Source: Pseudorasbora parva (Eukaryota > Chordata > Actinopteri > Cypriniformes > Gobionidae). Taken from it: a stretch of 64,000 nucleotides of DNA. Made by a program: the position numbers and the translations under genes. Position 1 is the stretch's first letter. Each line of letters begins with the position of its first letter. Under the pieces are notes generated by a model that was given only the letters and a program-made list of their open reading frames with translations, was not told the origin of the DNA and searched no databases. The DNA lies in NCBI RefSeq assembly GCF_024679245.1, contig NC_090172.1:3623946-3687945 (forward strand), read 5' to 3'. Below, in pieces: positions 21,301 to 32,090 of this stretch.

Positions 21301-23550
21301 ATGGAGTGGGAGAAGAACCTGCGGGTAATGCGTTACCTGAACTCCCGGTACATCCGTCAACAGGGGACGGATGTGCAACAGTTCGCAGGCAGGTTCCTCA
21401 GGGAGGTGGACCATTTTAGACTCAATGAGGCAGAGTGGAAGGAAGCTTTTAATCTCTGCCTGGACATGCCCCTCTCTCCGGAGGTAATGGATAGTATGGG
21501 GAGTCTGGGATTCTGGGAATTCATCAACCGCCTGGGCCCCAGTCCTTCCATGGTCCCAGTGCCGGCGGATCATATGCTGGTGGTCCCAGTACCGGCGGAT
21601 CGTGTTCCGGTGGTCCCGATTCCGGCGGATCGTATTCCGGTGGTCCCAGTACCGGCGGATCGTGTTCCAGTGGTCCTGAAACGGAGGAGGAGAAGGAAGT
21701 CTCCCTCCGTGCCTTTTCCGGTGGTCCAAGTTTCAGTGGTCCCTGTGCCGGTGGTCCCTGTGCCGGTGGTCCCAGTGCCGGCGGATCGTGTTCCGGTGGT
21801 CCCAATGCTGGCGGATATTATTCCGGTGGTCCCAGTGCCGGCGGATCATGTTCCAGTGGTCCCAGTGCCGGCGGATCGTATTCCGGTGGTCCCAGTGCCG
21901 GCGGATCGTGTTCCGGTGGTCCCTGTGCTGGTGGATCGTGCTCCGGTGGTCCCTGTGCCGGTGGATCGTGCTCCGGTGGTCCCTGTGCCGGTGGATCGTG
22001 TTCCGGTGGTCCCTGTGCCGGTGGATCGTGTTCCGGTGGTCCCTGTGCCGGTGGATCATGTTCCGGTGGTCCCTGTGCCGGTGGATCGTGTTCCGGTGGT
22101 CCCTGTGCCGGTGGATCGTGTTCCGGTGGTCCCTGTGCCGGTGGACTCCGTTCCGGTGGTCCCGAGTCCGGAAACGGCCTGGAGGGCTGTGATGGGATGC
22201 TTTGTGGTGGCAGTCCTGCATGCGTGGAAGGAGCACAGGGCTTTATCCGAAGCCCCGGAGGCAGTTCCGGTGGTCCCAGTTCCGGTGGATCGTGTGCCGG
22301 TGGTCTCAGTTCCGGCGGATCGTGTTCCGGTGGTCCCTGTGCCGGTGGATCGTGTTCCGGTGGTCCCAGTTCTGGCAGATCATGTTCCGGTGGTCCCAAT
22401 GCCAGCAGATCGTATTCCGGTGGTCCCAGTGCCGGTGGATACTGCTGGACTGGAGAAGTTTCCCCAACGCCCTGCCTGCGCCGCTGAGGCGCCCTGCTCT
22501 CCCTGCGCCGCTGAGGCGCCCTGCTCTCCCTGCGCCGCTGAGGCGCCCTGCTCTCCCTGCGCCGCTGAGGCGCCCTGCTCTCCCTGCGCCGCTGAGGCGC
22601 CCTGCTCTCCCTGCGCCGCTGAGGCGCCCTGCTCTCCGTGCGCCGCTGAGGCGCCCTGCTCTCCGTGCGCCGCTGAGGCGCCCTGCTCTCCGTGCGCCGC
22701 TGAGGCGTCCTGCTCTCCGTGCGCCGCTGAGGCGTCCTGCTCGCCGTGCGCCGCTGAGGCGTCCTGCTCTCCGTGCGCCGCTGAGGCGTCCTGCTCTCCG
22801 TGCGCCGCTGAGGCGTCCTGCTCTCCGTGCGCCGCTGAGGCGTCCTGCTCTCCGTGCGCCGCTGAGGCGTCCTGCTCTCCGTGCGCCGCTGAGGCGTCCT
22901 GCTCTCCGTGCGCCGCTGAGGCGTCCTGCTCTCCGTGCGCCGCTGAGGCGTCCTGCTCTCCGTGCGCCGCTGAGGCGTCCTGCTCTCCGTGCGCCGCTGA
23001 GGCGTCCTGCTCTCACCGCGCCTCCCTGGCGCCCCCTGCACTCACCGCGCCTCTCTGGCGCCCTGCTCTCACTGCGCCTCCCTGGCGCCCTGCGCTACCC
23101 GCACTGCCCTGGCTGCCTGAACTCTATGGGCCGCCCCGGCCGCTTGAACTTGGTGGGCCTCCCGAACTCGGTGGGCCGCCCTGGCCATTCGAACTTTGTG
23201 GGCCACCATGGCCTCCTGAACTTTTTGTTTTCCTCGTTCCTCCCTTGTTTACCCCTCCCTTGTCTGTACCTTCTTTGTCTGTCCCTGGTCTGTCCCTCCC
23301 GTGCCCCCCTGGTCTGTCCCTCCCGTCCCTCCTTGGTCTGTCCCTCCCGTCCCTCCCTGGTCTGTCCCTCCCGTCCCTCCCTGGTCTGTCCCTCCCGTCC
23401 CTCCCTAGTCTGTCCCTCCCGTCCCTCCCTGGTCTGTCCCTCCCGTCCCTCCCTGGTCTGTCCCTCCCGTCCCTCCCTGGTCTGTCCCTCCCGTCCCGCC
23501 CGGGTCTGTCCCTCCCGTCCCTAGTGGAGCGTCTGGTAGCCGCTCCTTAA
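21301..23550 (+). CDS. Gag-like protein with three in-frame tandem-repeat arrays
   Basis: 749 codons from ATG 21301 to TAA 23548-23550, ending 11 bp before the right LTR. Residues 1-80 form a compact, mixed helical segment (FAGRFLREVDHFRLNEAEWK ... LGFWEFINRLG) that resembles the N-terminal gag domain of fish gypsy elements. The rest is repetitive: 10-residue VPVPADRVPV units (30 bp, about residues 82-385), 9-residue CAAEAPCSP units (27 bp, about 395-575, some 20 copies), a linker rich in Pro and Leu, and 8-residue GLSLPSLP units (24 bp, about 660-735). All three unit lengths are multiples of three, so the frame survives expansion. There is no zinc knuckle or enzyme. It may be a structural Gag relative that uses particles of a helper element; this is inference. 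Other open frames across it are repeat artefacts. Confidence 0.6.
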   Translation: MEWEKNLRVMRYLNSRYIRQQGTDVQQFAGRFLREVDHFRLNEAEWKEAFNLCLDMPLSPEVMDSMGSLGFWEFINRLGPSPSMVPVPADHMLVVPVPADRVPVVPIPADRIPVVPVPADRVPVVLKRRRRRKSPSVPFPVVQVSVVPVPVVPVPVVPVPADRVPVVPMLADIIPVVPVPADHVPVVPVPADRIPVVPVPADRVPVVPVLVDRAPVVPVPVDRAPVVPVPVDRVPVVPVPVDRVPVVPVPVDHVPVVPVPVDRVPVVPVPVDRVPVVPVPVDSVPVVPSPETAWRAVMGCFVVAVLHAWKEHRALSEAPEAVPVVPVPVDRVPVVSVPADRVPVVPVPVDRVPVVPVLADHVPVVPMPADRIPVVPVPVDTAGLEKFPQRPACAAEAPCSPCAAEAPCSPCAAEAPCSPCAAEAPCSPCAAEAPCSPCAAEAPCSPCAAEAPCSPCAAEAPCSPCAAEASCSPCAAEASCSPCAAEASCSPCAAEASCSPCAAEASCSPCAAEASCSPCAAEASCSPCAAEASCSPCAAEASCSPCAAEASCSPCAAEASCSPCAAEASCSHRASLAPPALTAPLWRPALTAPPWRPALPALPWLPELYGPPRPLELGGPPELGGPPWPFELCGPPWPPELFVFLVPPLFTPPLSVPSLSVPGLSLPCPPGLSLPSLLGLSLPSLPGLSLPSLPGLSLPSLPSLSLPSLPGLSLPSLPGLSLPSLPGLSLPSRPGLSLPSLVERLVAAP
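22476..23020 (+). repeat. 27-bp minisatellite within the gag-like ORF
   Basis: About 20 units of TGCGCCGCTGAGGCG plus CCCTGCTCTCCC-type remainder. An early block has CGCCC/CTCCC and a later block CGTCC/CTCCG, showing block-wise spread of variants. The purity is consistent with recent expansion. Confidence 0.92.
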
Positions 23551-23561
23551 GGAGGGGGTAA

Positions 23562-23958
23562 TGTCACATGCCTGTCCTGTCTTGTGTGCACTTGTGGGTT
23601 TTGTTATGTTGAGCATGTGCTCGTGTCCCTGTCAGTTCCCTCCCCCTTGTTATCTGATTATTGGTTAATTTGCCCCACCTGTTCTCCCTCATTATCTGCC
23701 TTGTTTGTTCCCTTTATAATCTCCTTGTGTTTGTCAGTCTGTGTTGGATCCTTGTGTATGTTATGTCTGCGTCTTCCGGTTCCCCGTGATTTCTCTGTTG
23801 GTATGTTTTTGAGTTATGTTACAGTCCTGATTATGTGTTTTTCCCCCTCGTGGGTTTTTGTGTTGAGTTTATGTTTTATTTTATAATAAATTATAATTTT
23901 CTCACTGCACTTGAGTCCTCGCACCAATTTCCTGTTTCCTCGTGTCCGTGACGTAACA
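23562..23958 (+). repeat. 3' LTR of nested element
   Basis: 397 bp, identical by eye to 20821-21217. Confidence 0.92.
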
Positions 23959-24995
23959 GTTTTTAACTTCAAAGAACAGGTCTGTAATTCTGGAATTTTA
24001 TGTTTTTCCCCTAATTTGGAAAAATTTGACACAGACATTACAGTCACCCCACAGCCAGTATCCACTTCAAAAGGAACATTTGATTCATTAACAACCAATG
24101 TGATAGTCAGAGGAGCAACCTTTGGAATCTCAGTTTCTTGCAAAGTGTAAACTGTAAAAATACCTTCTTCATCAGATGCACTTTTTTCATCTCTACTCAC
24201 ATAATGCGATCTTTGTCCTCCTCTGGCCGTTCTCTTGCGTCTTCCTCCCCCTCTAAAGGTTGTTTCACCGGTGGGACTTTTTGATCTGCATACCTTCCTT
24301 ATGTGTCCCTGTTTCCCACATTTGTGACATATCTCCGAAGCAAATCTGCACTCATTGGCCAAATGTTGCAAACTCCCACATCTGTAACATGCTCTACCTT
24401 GACCATCTTCTTGCTTTACAGACATTTTATGCACTCTCATTAAACTGGATGAGCGTTGCATTTGCAAATCCTAAACATCCTTATTAGCCGCTTCCATAGC
24501 TTGAGCTACTTTTAATGCCTTTTCAAATGTTAACTCTGCTTCTGCCAACAGTCTACGTTGAACACGGTCATCACTTATGCCACATACCAGTCTATCTCGA
24601 AGCATCTCTGTTAATTTTTATCCGTAATTACAATCATGAGCCAATTTCCTTAATACTGCCACATACTCAAGTACAGTTTCCCCCTCTTCTCTGGATCTTG
24701 AGTTGAATTTAAACCGTTGTACAATTTCACTGGGTTTAGGATTGAAATGCTCCTTCAGCACTTCCACTAATTCAGCAAATGTCTTTGTTCCTGGCTTAAC
24801 CGGGCTCAATAAGTTCCTCAGCAGACTGTATGTTTGACTTCCTACCGTGCTCAACAATATCGCTTTTTGTTTGGCTGCTTCTGTAATCTCATTTGCCTCG
24901 AAGAAATGTTGCAAGATTTCACAATACTCTTCCCAAGACTGAGATTGACTATCAAATGGTGTGACTGTTCCTACCATGTTGGCCATCTTTTCCAC
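23959..24995 (-). pseudogene. gag and protease start of second gypsy element
   Basis: Minus-strand frame from ATG at 24995 (MEKMANMVGTVTPFD), interrupted by TAA at 24618-24620 and TAG at 24468-24470, which are in the same frame. The N-terminal part is a capsid (WEEYCEILQHFFEANEI ... FKFNSRSREEGETVLEYV). It is followed by two zinc knuckles of CX2CX4HX4C form (CYRCGSLQHLANEC and CHKCGKQGHIRKVC) that would package RNA. The protease active site FEVDTGCGVTVMS lies near 24080. The frame runs into the nested element at 23958. It would form the particle and process the polyprotein; this copy cannot. Confidence 0.87.
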
Positions 24996-25072
24996 AAAGC
25001 TCCAACTTGTACGGATTCAAGCTCTATTCCATTCAAAACTTATTTTCTTTCCTTTCATCCTCGTCGCCAAAA

Positions 25073-25270
25073 TGTAATAACTTCGTGAGACCAGTCTGTT
25101 CAGAAGGGTACTTTACTCACAAACAAATGAAGCAGCCAGAAGTACATTGGAGGGCATCACAGGTGATTCCATGTGCACACTAACAACTTCTTCTTTGCTA
25201 CTTTTAAGTATAGTCGAACAACATTAGATTGCCCCCTACAGGTTAATCAAGAACAGCTCACTATATCACA
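25073..25270 (-). repeat. LTR of second gypsy element (5' LTR by element orientation)
   Basis: 198 bp; one visible difference from 17467-17664 (T for C in the CAACAYTAGATTG block). Confidence 0.9.
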
Positions 25271-27373
25271 ATTTACATTTATTTTATTTACGCTATTTAG
25301 ACACATTTTAACATGTAACCCAACCCCACCCCATCCCTAAACCTACCCATTTGTGTGAACATGATTTAAAACACAGGATATAACATACGACTGCATCCAC
25401 AAGTTATTCAAAAAAGTTAAATAATCCAAGTTTTCCGAGGCCAAACGATTGATTTGCATGAAGAAAATCCCCAAAAGCGATCAGCATCTCCATCCGCCAA
25501 AGATCACGAACACAACAAATTTCAAATATTGCCGCCCGTAGATTTAGATTTCATAGTGAAATTTCATTGGCTCTCTTATGTCTTGTGACCAATTGCGTCA
25601 TTACGTCAGCATTGATTGTAAAATGTCATTGGCTCTCGTGTGTCTTGTGACCGATTGCGTCATGCTCAGGATTCTTTTGAATTATTTGAATGAGATATGA
25701 ATGAGTTCGTTCACGGGGCAGCGGGATCATCATTTCAGCGATTAAAACATCAAGATCAACTCTGTTCTTCACATGAAGATATTTACTTCCAAAATAACTG
25801 CTGCAAATGAATAATTGGAACTGAACAATGTAAACACAGAAAGTTAAAAGTGCAAAAAATGTTTAGTGCAAATAGTATGAATTTTATGAAGTATGAATTT
25901 TAAAGTGCACATTTTAAACTGCTAATCACCATGCATAACTGCACAGTAGAAATTACTCAACAGAGGGACTACATCTCTATAAAGAGACCATTCTGCTATT
26001 CTATAGAACTATATTAAACACTACCATCAGTTTTCAGAGGCCCTACAGAGGCACACGTCTACATTTCTGCAAAATCAGCTTCAGGTCATCATATGACCGT
26101 TTCTGAGCCACGTCCCCATTGATAACCACAAGACAAAATATTCAGGGATTCTACTGAAAACCAGAGGGAGACTGGCACAGAGATTCACCTTTTTCTCGAC
26201 TAATTTGGTCTAGGCCTATGTTTTGAAGTACTTAAATTGTCTGGTTGAAATTGGTTGCAATCACTATGGCACATCCAGTTAGAATGCAATAAGGACTCTT
26301 ATGTTTCTTCTGTAACATTTATTCTCCACCATAAGTCGGGGCAAGTTTGTGGTTCTGAATATATACATACAAATTGGTAAATAACAATATACAAAAGGAT
26401 ACCAATAGCAGTACACATGAATAATGTGTAATTATGATAAATGGACAAATAACAGTACAAAGTACTAAACTGTTACACATGCAATGAAATCCGAATTTAC
26501 TAGCCTATATATTGTCATGTAGGCTAGGCTTATTTATCATCATGTAAGAATCCTGTTCTGAGCGGGGCTCGAACTCGCGGACGTAACGTCATTAGCGCCA
26601 TTCCGGCTGCCTTTATGTAAACAACATAACGGTGCATTTACGGTATACACATTTAGCTCGCGAATGTACAACAAAGCATATAGCACTCATGGTAAATATA
26701 TGTAAACATGTCTTGTAATTAATTATAGTACAGAGGAATACTCGTTCTCCATCAGAATTGTCTATGCACGATTGCGATAAGGATCTATGCTACTAATACT
26801 TTCAGTTCGCGGTAAACTATTTTTCACTCAACAGGAACAACACATAAATATATATGAGAAATAACCATAAACATCGGAACTTTAGTTTACTTTACTTACT
26901 TTTAACTACACGCACAAACTCGATAATAATCTCTGTGGAGAAACTCGTAGCTCCGCACTCGAAGCTTCCAGATGAAGCACTTACTCATTTCCTCTTTGAG
27001 AGGAGTGGTCTACAGGTGGCGCCAAAATTCTATTTGTAATTTAAGCTGCCAGTCAGAAACTCACCAATAATCGTACTTATGTACACATGACAGTCCTTCA
27101 TAACAGCCTATATTACTTTTGTATTGCTTTTGTATATTAACATGCTTTTAGAAATATTTTATTTGTTATTTATACTAGTAGCCTATTGTGATGATTTTTT
27201 CACGACTCAGATTTTTTGGTGCCCCCCCCCCCAAGTACTTGGTGCCCTACGCGCAGTGCGTAATGTGCGTGTGCGGAGCGCCGGCCCTGCTTTTATACTG
27301 TTTTGGTCAGATTTTGCAATAAATACTTGTGACTGTACATTTATTTGCCTGTTATGTGTTTTATATTGTTAAG
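25271..27373. other. Interior of the composite DNA element, no gene
   Basis: Contains a CCCTAAACCTACCC block near 25340 common in cyprinid repeats. Two ~65-bp direct repeats at about 25548-25675 share ATTGGCTCTC and CTTGTGACC. A tRNA-like B box on the minus strand (GAGTTCGAGCCCC, near 26570) suggests a SINE fragment. No ORF of protein-like composition. Confidence 0.5.
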
Positions 27374-28047
27374 ATCCCAGCTAACAATTTTAGGTTATAA
27401 GAACGTTTCCCTAACGTTCCCATTAAGTTCTAAAAACGTTTTTGAACGTTCTAGGAACGTTGAAATGTCCAGTTTGTGGAACGTTGTATTAACGTTCTCA
27501 TTAGGTTCTAAGAACGTTAAATAACGTTCTAATAAGGGTGTGGAGTATGATCAAATAAAATATTCCTGTTTTCTCCTTTAATGCACTGGCTTTTGTTTAT
27601 TGACATCTTATTCTTTCTTTAAAAAAGCTAAAACCACTTTTATAATTGACTTTTATATTTATATTACATTTATATTTAATACATAATTAGTTTACTAGAT
27701 TTTTCTTCTGATTGTAAAAAAATAAATATATACACGAAAATAGCATTTAAGTGTCATTAAGTTGTCTCTGGATATACAAATTATGTATCTGAAGTTTGAG
27801 AAAAAAAGCTGTATGACTAATTTGTAATGACTAATACTTTTTTTAATGTAGTAACGTTTTTAAAACGTTCCACTAACAATGTAAGAATAACGTTTTATAG
27901 CTAACGTTTTTAGAACGTTTCTCAATAGCAAATAACGTTGGCACAACGTTCTAATAACGTTACTGGAAGAACGTTTTTTGATAACTTTGAGAGAACTTTC
28001 AGATAACGTTAGCCAACGTTCTGAGAACGTTCCCTGTTAGCTGGGAT
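27374..28047. mobile_element. Foldback MITE with ATCCCAGCTAACA ends
   Basis: The left ATCCCAGCTAACA and the right TGTTAGCTGGGAT are perfect inverted repeats. Both arms are dense in AACGTT-type words (GAACGTTC, TAACGTT) arranged symmetrically about an AT-rich centre. No coding content. Confidence 0.8.
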
Positions 28048-28564
28048 GTGGGTAGGTTTAGGGTAGGAGTGGGGTTAGTTGCTCCAAAATATAAAAGTAG
28101 CCTTTAAATATTAATAAAATCATGTCTGCTTTTACAAACGCAAATAATTAAATGCGTCTGTGTATGAAGCCAAAGGTTTCTCATTTAAATGAATGGAGCA
28201 CCCATCGCATCGAAAATTGACGATAAAGGTACGCCCAGTTCGTTGAAAAGTGACGACAAGGGGTCCTGGTCAAGCGTCCATATGTGACGAGTTGGGTGTG
28301 AGAATGTGTTGCTCAATAATGTGATAATTGGTCAGTTAGTTAATAGTTATTAATGAGGCTAATCTCAGTCAGTAATTATTGATTACTTAATAAGGAACTA
28401 TCTCCTAAATTCAATATTCCTTACTGATTAGTTACGTTTGTTTCTATATTAGTTAATAGTAGTAGCTGAAGTGTTAATGTAGTGCTACGCATTAGTCCTG
28501 CATTACTTCCTGCATAGTTATCTATTAATAACGGACCATTATTCTTAAGTGTTACCCTTTAGTC

Positions 28565-29368
28565 ATTTTAGAAGATTATGTGACATTAATTACAGGAGAA
28601 ATCCTCTTGACGCAGGAGGGTGTTAAGTGGCCCGTTCACCTTATCCAGATCATGAGGAGTGAACCTGCAGTGTTTGCATTGCCATCAGTACGAGACAGTA
28701 CAATGTTCTGCGTTATATCTGTTATTGATTGTGTACTGAACTGTTTCAGTCGCTGAAATGCTCATGAACTCCTTCAGTGGGCTTGTTTTGAAAGGTTAAT
28801 GCTGGCAAACAATCTTTCTACAGCTTCACAGCACATTCCATGCACTAAATGACTTTAAAATAGCATGAATTTGTGACATCAATGCTAAAAAACCTGTTCG
28901 GTCAAACCCTGCCCTAGTTGTCAAGCCAAGTTGGCATGGTTTGGGGGAAAATAGGATTTGCCTTATCCGTTCTACAGAAGGACTTGTGAAATGGAGCAAG
29001 CTGGTTTTAGAAGATTAACACATTGTTGGTATTTGTATTTAAGCACTTTGCATTCCCGTGAACACTGTATGCATTGGCAGATTCCTGAAAGTTCATAAAT
29101 CTTGCAGATGTGCTGCTGGTGAATGGTTTATGCATGAGCATGTTGGCGTATTTTAGAGTATATCATAAAGTTGCTCTCTGATGTGAACCAACAATGTTAC
29201 ATGTCCAGTTGCTTTCATTGAATGACGTGAGGTAATTTTATAGTCTTGAAATTATATTCTGCAGTGTAATTATGTAACTGTGACATGAGTTCCTTTGCTT
29301 CGAACCAGTGATTCAGAGCATGTATAAAACCGCCAAAGTCATGTAATTTGAGTAGACGAGGCTGTTTC
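28565..29368. other. Gene-free region
   Basis: No ORF or repeat structure that I can name. Confidence 0.5.
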
Positions 29369-29911
29369 TGTCACAGTTCTCTGAAAGAGGACTCAAATGC
29401 AGGAATGAGTGATCAGGGGTTTATTGACACAACAGATGATGAAGACAAGGAATGGTGAGGAGGAGCACACAGTCCAAACAGTGGCAGATAAGGAACACAA
29501 TAGCAGGCAGAAAGAGCAACCACTATAACCAGCTCCAGTAGATTGTAGACTGGAGAGCAGCAAGCACAGCTCTGGTCAGAGCACAGCAAGACCAGAGGAA
29601 ACCAGCGATGGCTAGGCAGGAATCCTAGGGCAATGCAATCAGGTATCTCAGGAAACACACCAAACTGCTGCTAGACCAAGAGAACAGGCTGCCAGGGAAG
29701 CTCTGCTTGCAGGACAGAAATTAGAGACACAGGAAACAAGGCAGGACCAAACAGCAGTACTCACATATAGCCTAACAGCACACATAGGCACAACAAATAA
29801 CGAACCAGCAACACATGAGGGAAAAAGCACACATTATAAAGGGAGCAGAGGACATGAGGAACAGGTGAACACACTCAGACAACCAAGGAGCAGGGAAGGG
29901 TGAGCACCACA
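29369..29911 (-). mobile_element. Probable solo LTR or LTR fragment
   Basis: Read on the minus strand it starts TGTGGTGCTCACC and ends GAGAACTGTGACA. It has CCTTTATAATG as TATA-like box, AATAAACCCCTGATCAC as polyadenylation region and TTTGAGTCCTC near the end. These parts occur in the same order as in the 397-bp LTR at 20821. No internal domain adjoins it and the flanks do not show a clear duplication. Confidence 0.55.
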
Positions 29912-31916
29912 GATAATTTTTTTATAGCATGTTAAAATTTTCACTTTTTGAGGGTGAGCAAAGGCGCAGTTTTGGTGTCTGTCCCTTTAAATTCCAACAG
30001 GGATAGTTTAGTTTAATTACGTTTATAACGAGGGGTGCAACGATCTATCGTTAATCGATATGTCGTGATATAAAAATGGGACAATATGTATTGATGCAAA
30101 TGATAGGATTCGCGTTAGAGTTGTTTTGTTTAAGGTTCAACTTTCTGTTTTTATAAGGTATAATTCACCCAAAAATGTAAACTCTTTTTATCATGTACTC
30201 ACCATCATGTTGTTTCGTGTAACTCCTAAACACAAATGTAAAAAGTACATTAAAGTTACTTTTAAATTCCATTCCTCTCAAACTTAAAAGGTCTTATTTA
30301 TCAAACGTATCTATTAAAAATAACCTATCGAGTTTCTAACCCAAATCCAAATCTTCTAAAGAGACACGATGGCTTTATATGATGAACAGATTTACAACGA
30401 CACACATACTGCACTATAAAAACAGTCTGTAAAAATAGGGCACAATGTACTGTATAAATATGAAGGAATTTCCCGTATTGTTTTTTTTTACAGGTGTTTT
30501 ACCTGTATTTTGAATTACACATTGCATTAGTTTGTGTTTTAAGGGTCAACGGAAATTTCCGTAAAATTACTGGATAATGTCCTGGCAGAAAATTACCAGG
30601 ACATTTGTAAAAAATGAAAATGTACTGGTAATTTGAATTAATTTTTAATAAATATCTGAAAAGTAACTTCCGGTTTGGAGTGGCATTACTTCTCAGATGA
30701 AGTCAGTGTGATGGCTTGAGTTTGAATATCTTTAACGACCCCCCCCCCCCCCCCCTTTAACCGTTAGTCTGCTGTGAGCGAGAGATGGAGAGGAGGAGTG
30801 CTGAAGTCAAACCCTGCCCTCTATTCAATAATCTGCTTCACTTGGAAATACGTCACAGCACTGACATAAAATCAGTTGCAACTTCCAGTTCATTGGGACT
30901 TTAAAAAGAGATTTCTGTATTAAAAAAAATAAAAAATAATCCCCTGTTGCTTTGAACTAGGCTAGCCATTTCATATCTAACTCTGTCACTTCCTATAAAT
31001 TACTGTAATAAAAACAAACATACATCTTTTTAAATTCCTTTTCAAAAGTTTGTTAACTCTTCTTAGGTCCATAAATATTTTTTATCCTTTCATAATACGA
31101 TTTGGGGCAGATCTTCATCAGGTTCTGCTGTCTCTTTCTCCCTCTTATTAAGAGCTGTATATCCGAAATCTGAAAGTTATGGTTTCTTCTCTTCATCTCA
31201 TTTGCTTTTACTCCCACATGTACTCATAAAAACACAAAATCCCATCTTCTCTACTTTCAGTATGTTCCTATGTTAACCTAACCCAAACGGGAACTCTTTG
31301 TGATGTGTTCATAATTGCCATATAAATATGGGGAACATTGAAATGAGCTCGTATAGATGTTCTCTGGTCCCTTGAGCAGAGATGGCAGACTTCAAATGAA
31401 TTGCGTTCTTCCACAATCACGGTCCTGTTTTATCTGAGTCCAAAGCCATAAGATGAATAGGAATACTAAGGCTTTCTCCAGGTATAATAGCCAACTCATT
31501 TATTACTGTAAAGCGGCACAACACTGGCCTCTGCTGGTGAAAGAGAACCTTGCAGTTAAAATGATCATCATTCAGGGCCTTGGCTTGCACAGACATGTTG
31601 AACATCACTTACATAAAAATCACACAATACACTATAGGACTGTTACTTACCAATCAAATCAGTATCAAAATACATCTTACCGTTTACCAAATTCCATTTA
31701 CACTGATAAATAAATGTTATGAGAGTAATTTTTTAAATATAACCTTATGAATATAGAAATATTGGTCCCACTTTAGATTAGGGTCCAGTTCTCACTATTA
31801 ACTATGACTTTTGCCTCAATAAACTCCTAATTACTGCTTATTATTAGTAAGTGTTAATAGCTAAGCTTATTAATAGTTAGTTAGTTGTTAAGTTTAGGAT
31901 TAAGGGATGTAGAATA
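29912..31916. other. Gene-free region with repeat fragments
   Basis: A hAT-end-like GGGGTGCAACGATCTATCG occurs near 30033, a C-homopolymer near 30741-30757, and GGTCCCACTTTAGATTAGGG near 31767 (common fish repeat). No gene is seen. Confidence 0.5.
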
Positions 31917-32090
31917 TTAGGGGTGTCAACAATAATCGATTCGGCGATGCATCGCGATGCGGGGCATGAACGATTCAGCATCGATGCGGCAAAGTGCCAT
32001 AATCGATTATGTGCAATTCCCCTTTATTCCACAAGGTGGCAATGTCTGATACCCAATGATGAAGTGACGTTTCACTCATAGTTAACTCTG
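31917..32090. mobile_element. hAT-like end fragment
   Basis: Starts TAGGGGTGTCAACAATAATC followed by GATGCATCGCGATGC words, a form typical of fish hAT ends. The partner end was not found. Confidence 0.4.

Larger units (their letters stand above)
20821..23958 (+). mobile_element. Young non-autonomous LTR retrotransposon with a gag-like repeat ORF, nested in the gypsy protease gene
   Basis: The 397-bp LTRs at 20821-21217 and 23562-23958 look identical. A 5-bp target duplication GTTTT lies at 20816-20820 and 23959-23963. The LTR boundaries are TGTCACATGCC ... GACGTAACA. Each LTR has a TATA-like TTTATAAT (20972-20979 in the left) and AATAAA (21144-21149). GGAGGGGGTAA before the right LTR is a purine tract typical of fish gypsy elements. 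The only ORF is gag-like; no protease, RT or integrase is present, so movement must depend on another element. Identical LTRs mean recent insertion. Confidence 0.92.
17467..25270 (-). mobile_element. Minus-strand Ty3/gypsy element with short LTRs, interrupted by a second LTR element
   Basis: The 198-bp LTRs at 17467-17664 and 25073-25270 differ at one position that I can see. A 4-bp target duplication ATTT is present (17463-17466 and 25271-25274). On the minus strand the order is 5' LTR, gag with two zinc knuckles, protease (DTG), RT, RNase H, integrase, purine tract (complement of 17665-17680, GGGTGGAAGGGGA), 3' LTR. The layout and the FLDD RT box fit the group often annotated in fish as K02A2.6-like gypsy. 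Coding is broken by stops, frameshifts and the 3.1-kb nested element in protease. Confidence 0.9.
16439..28556. mobile_element. Composite DNA transposon with 8-bp target duplication, host of nested LTR elements
   Basis: The left end GGTAACACTTTATAATAATG and the right end (complement of ATTATTCTTAAGTGTTACC) are inverted and stay alignable for about 245 bp. The flanks carry an exact 8-bp duplication CTTTAGTC (16431-16438 and 28557-28564), as for hAT or Merlin insertions. A second inverted pair lies inside (17101-17290 with 28145-28312, sharing GACCAGGACCCCTTGTCGTC). Once the 7.8-kb LTR element at 17467-25270 is removed, the host element is about 4.3 kb and shows no transposase, so it looks non-autonomous. 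The left arm has about 420 bp (16680-17100) absent from the right arm. Confidence 0.8.

Noticed and set aside
21818..23041. Minus-strand ORFs of 236 and 407 codons and a second plus-strand ORF of 440 codons
   Set aside because: Shadows of the 30- and 27-bp repeats in the gag-like ORF; only the 749-codon frame joins the non-repetitive head and ends at the purine tract.
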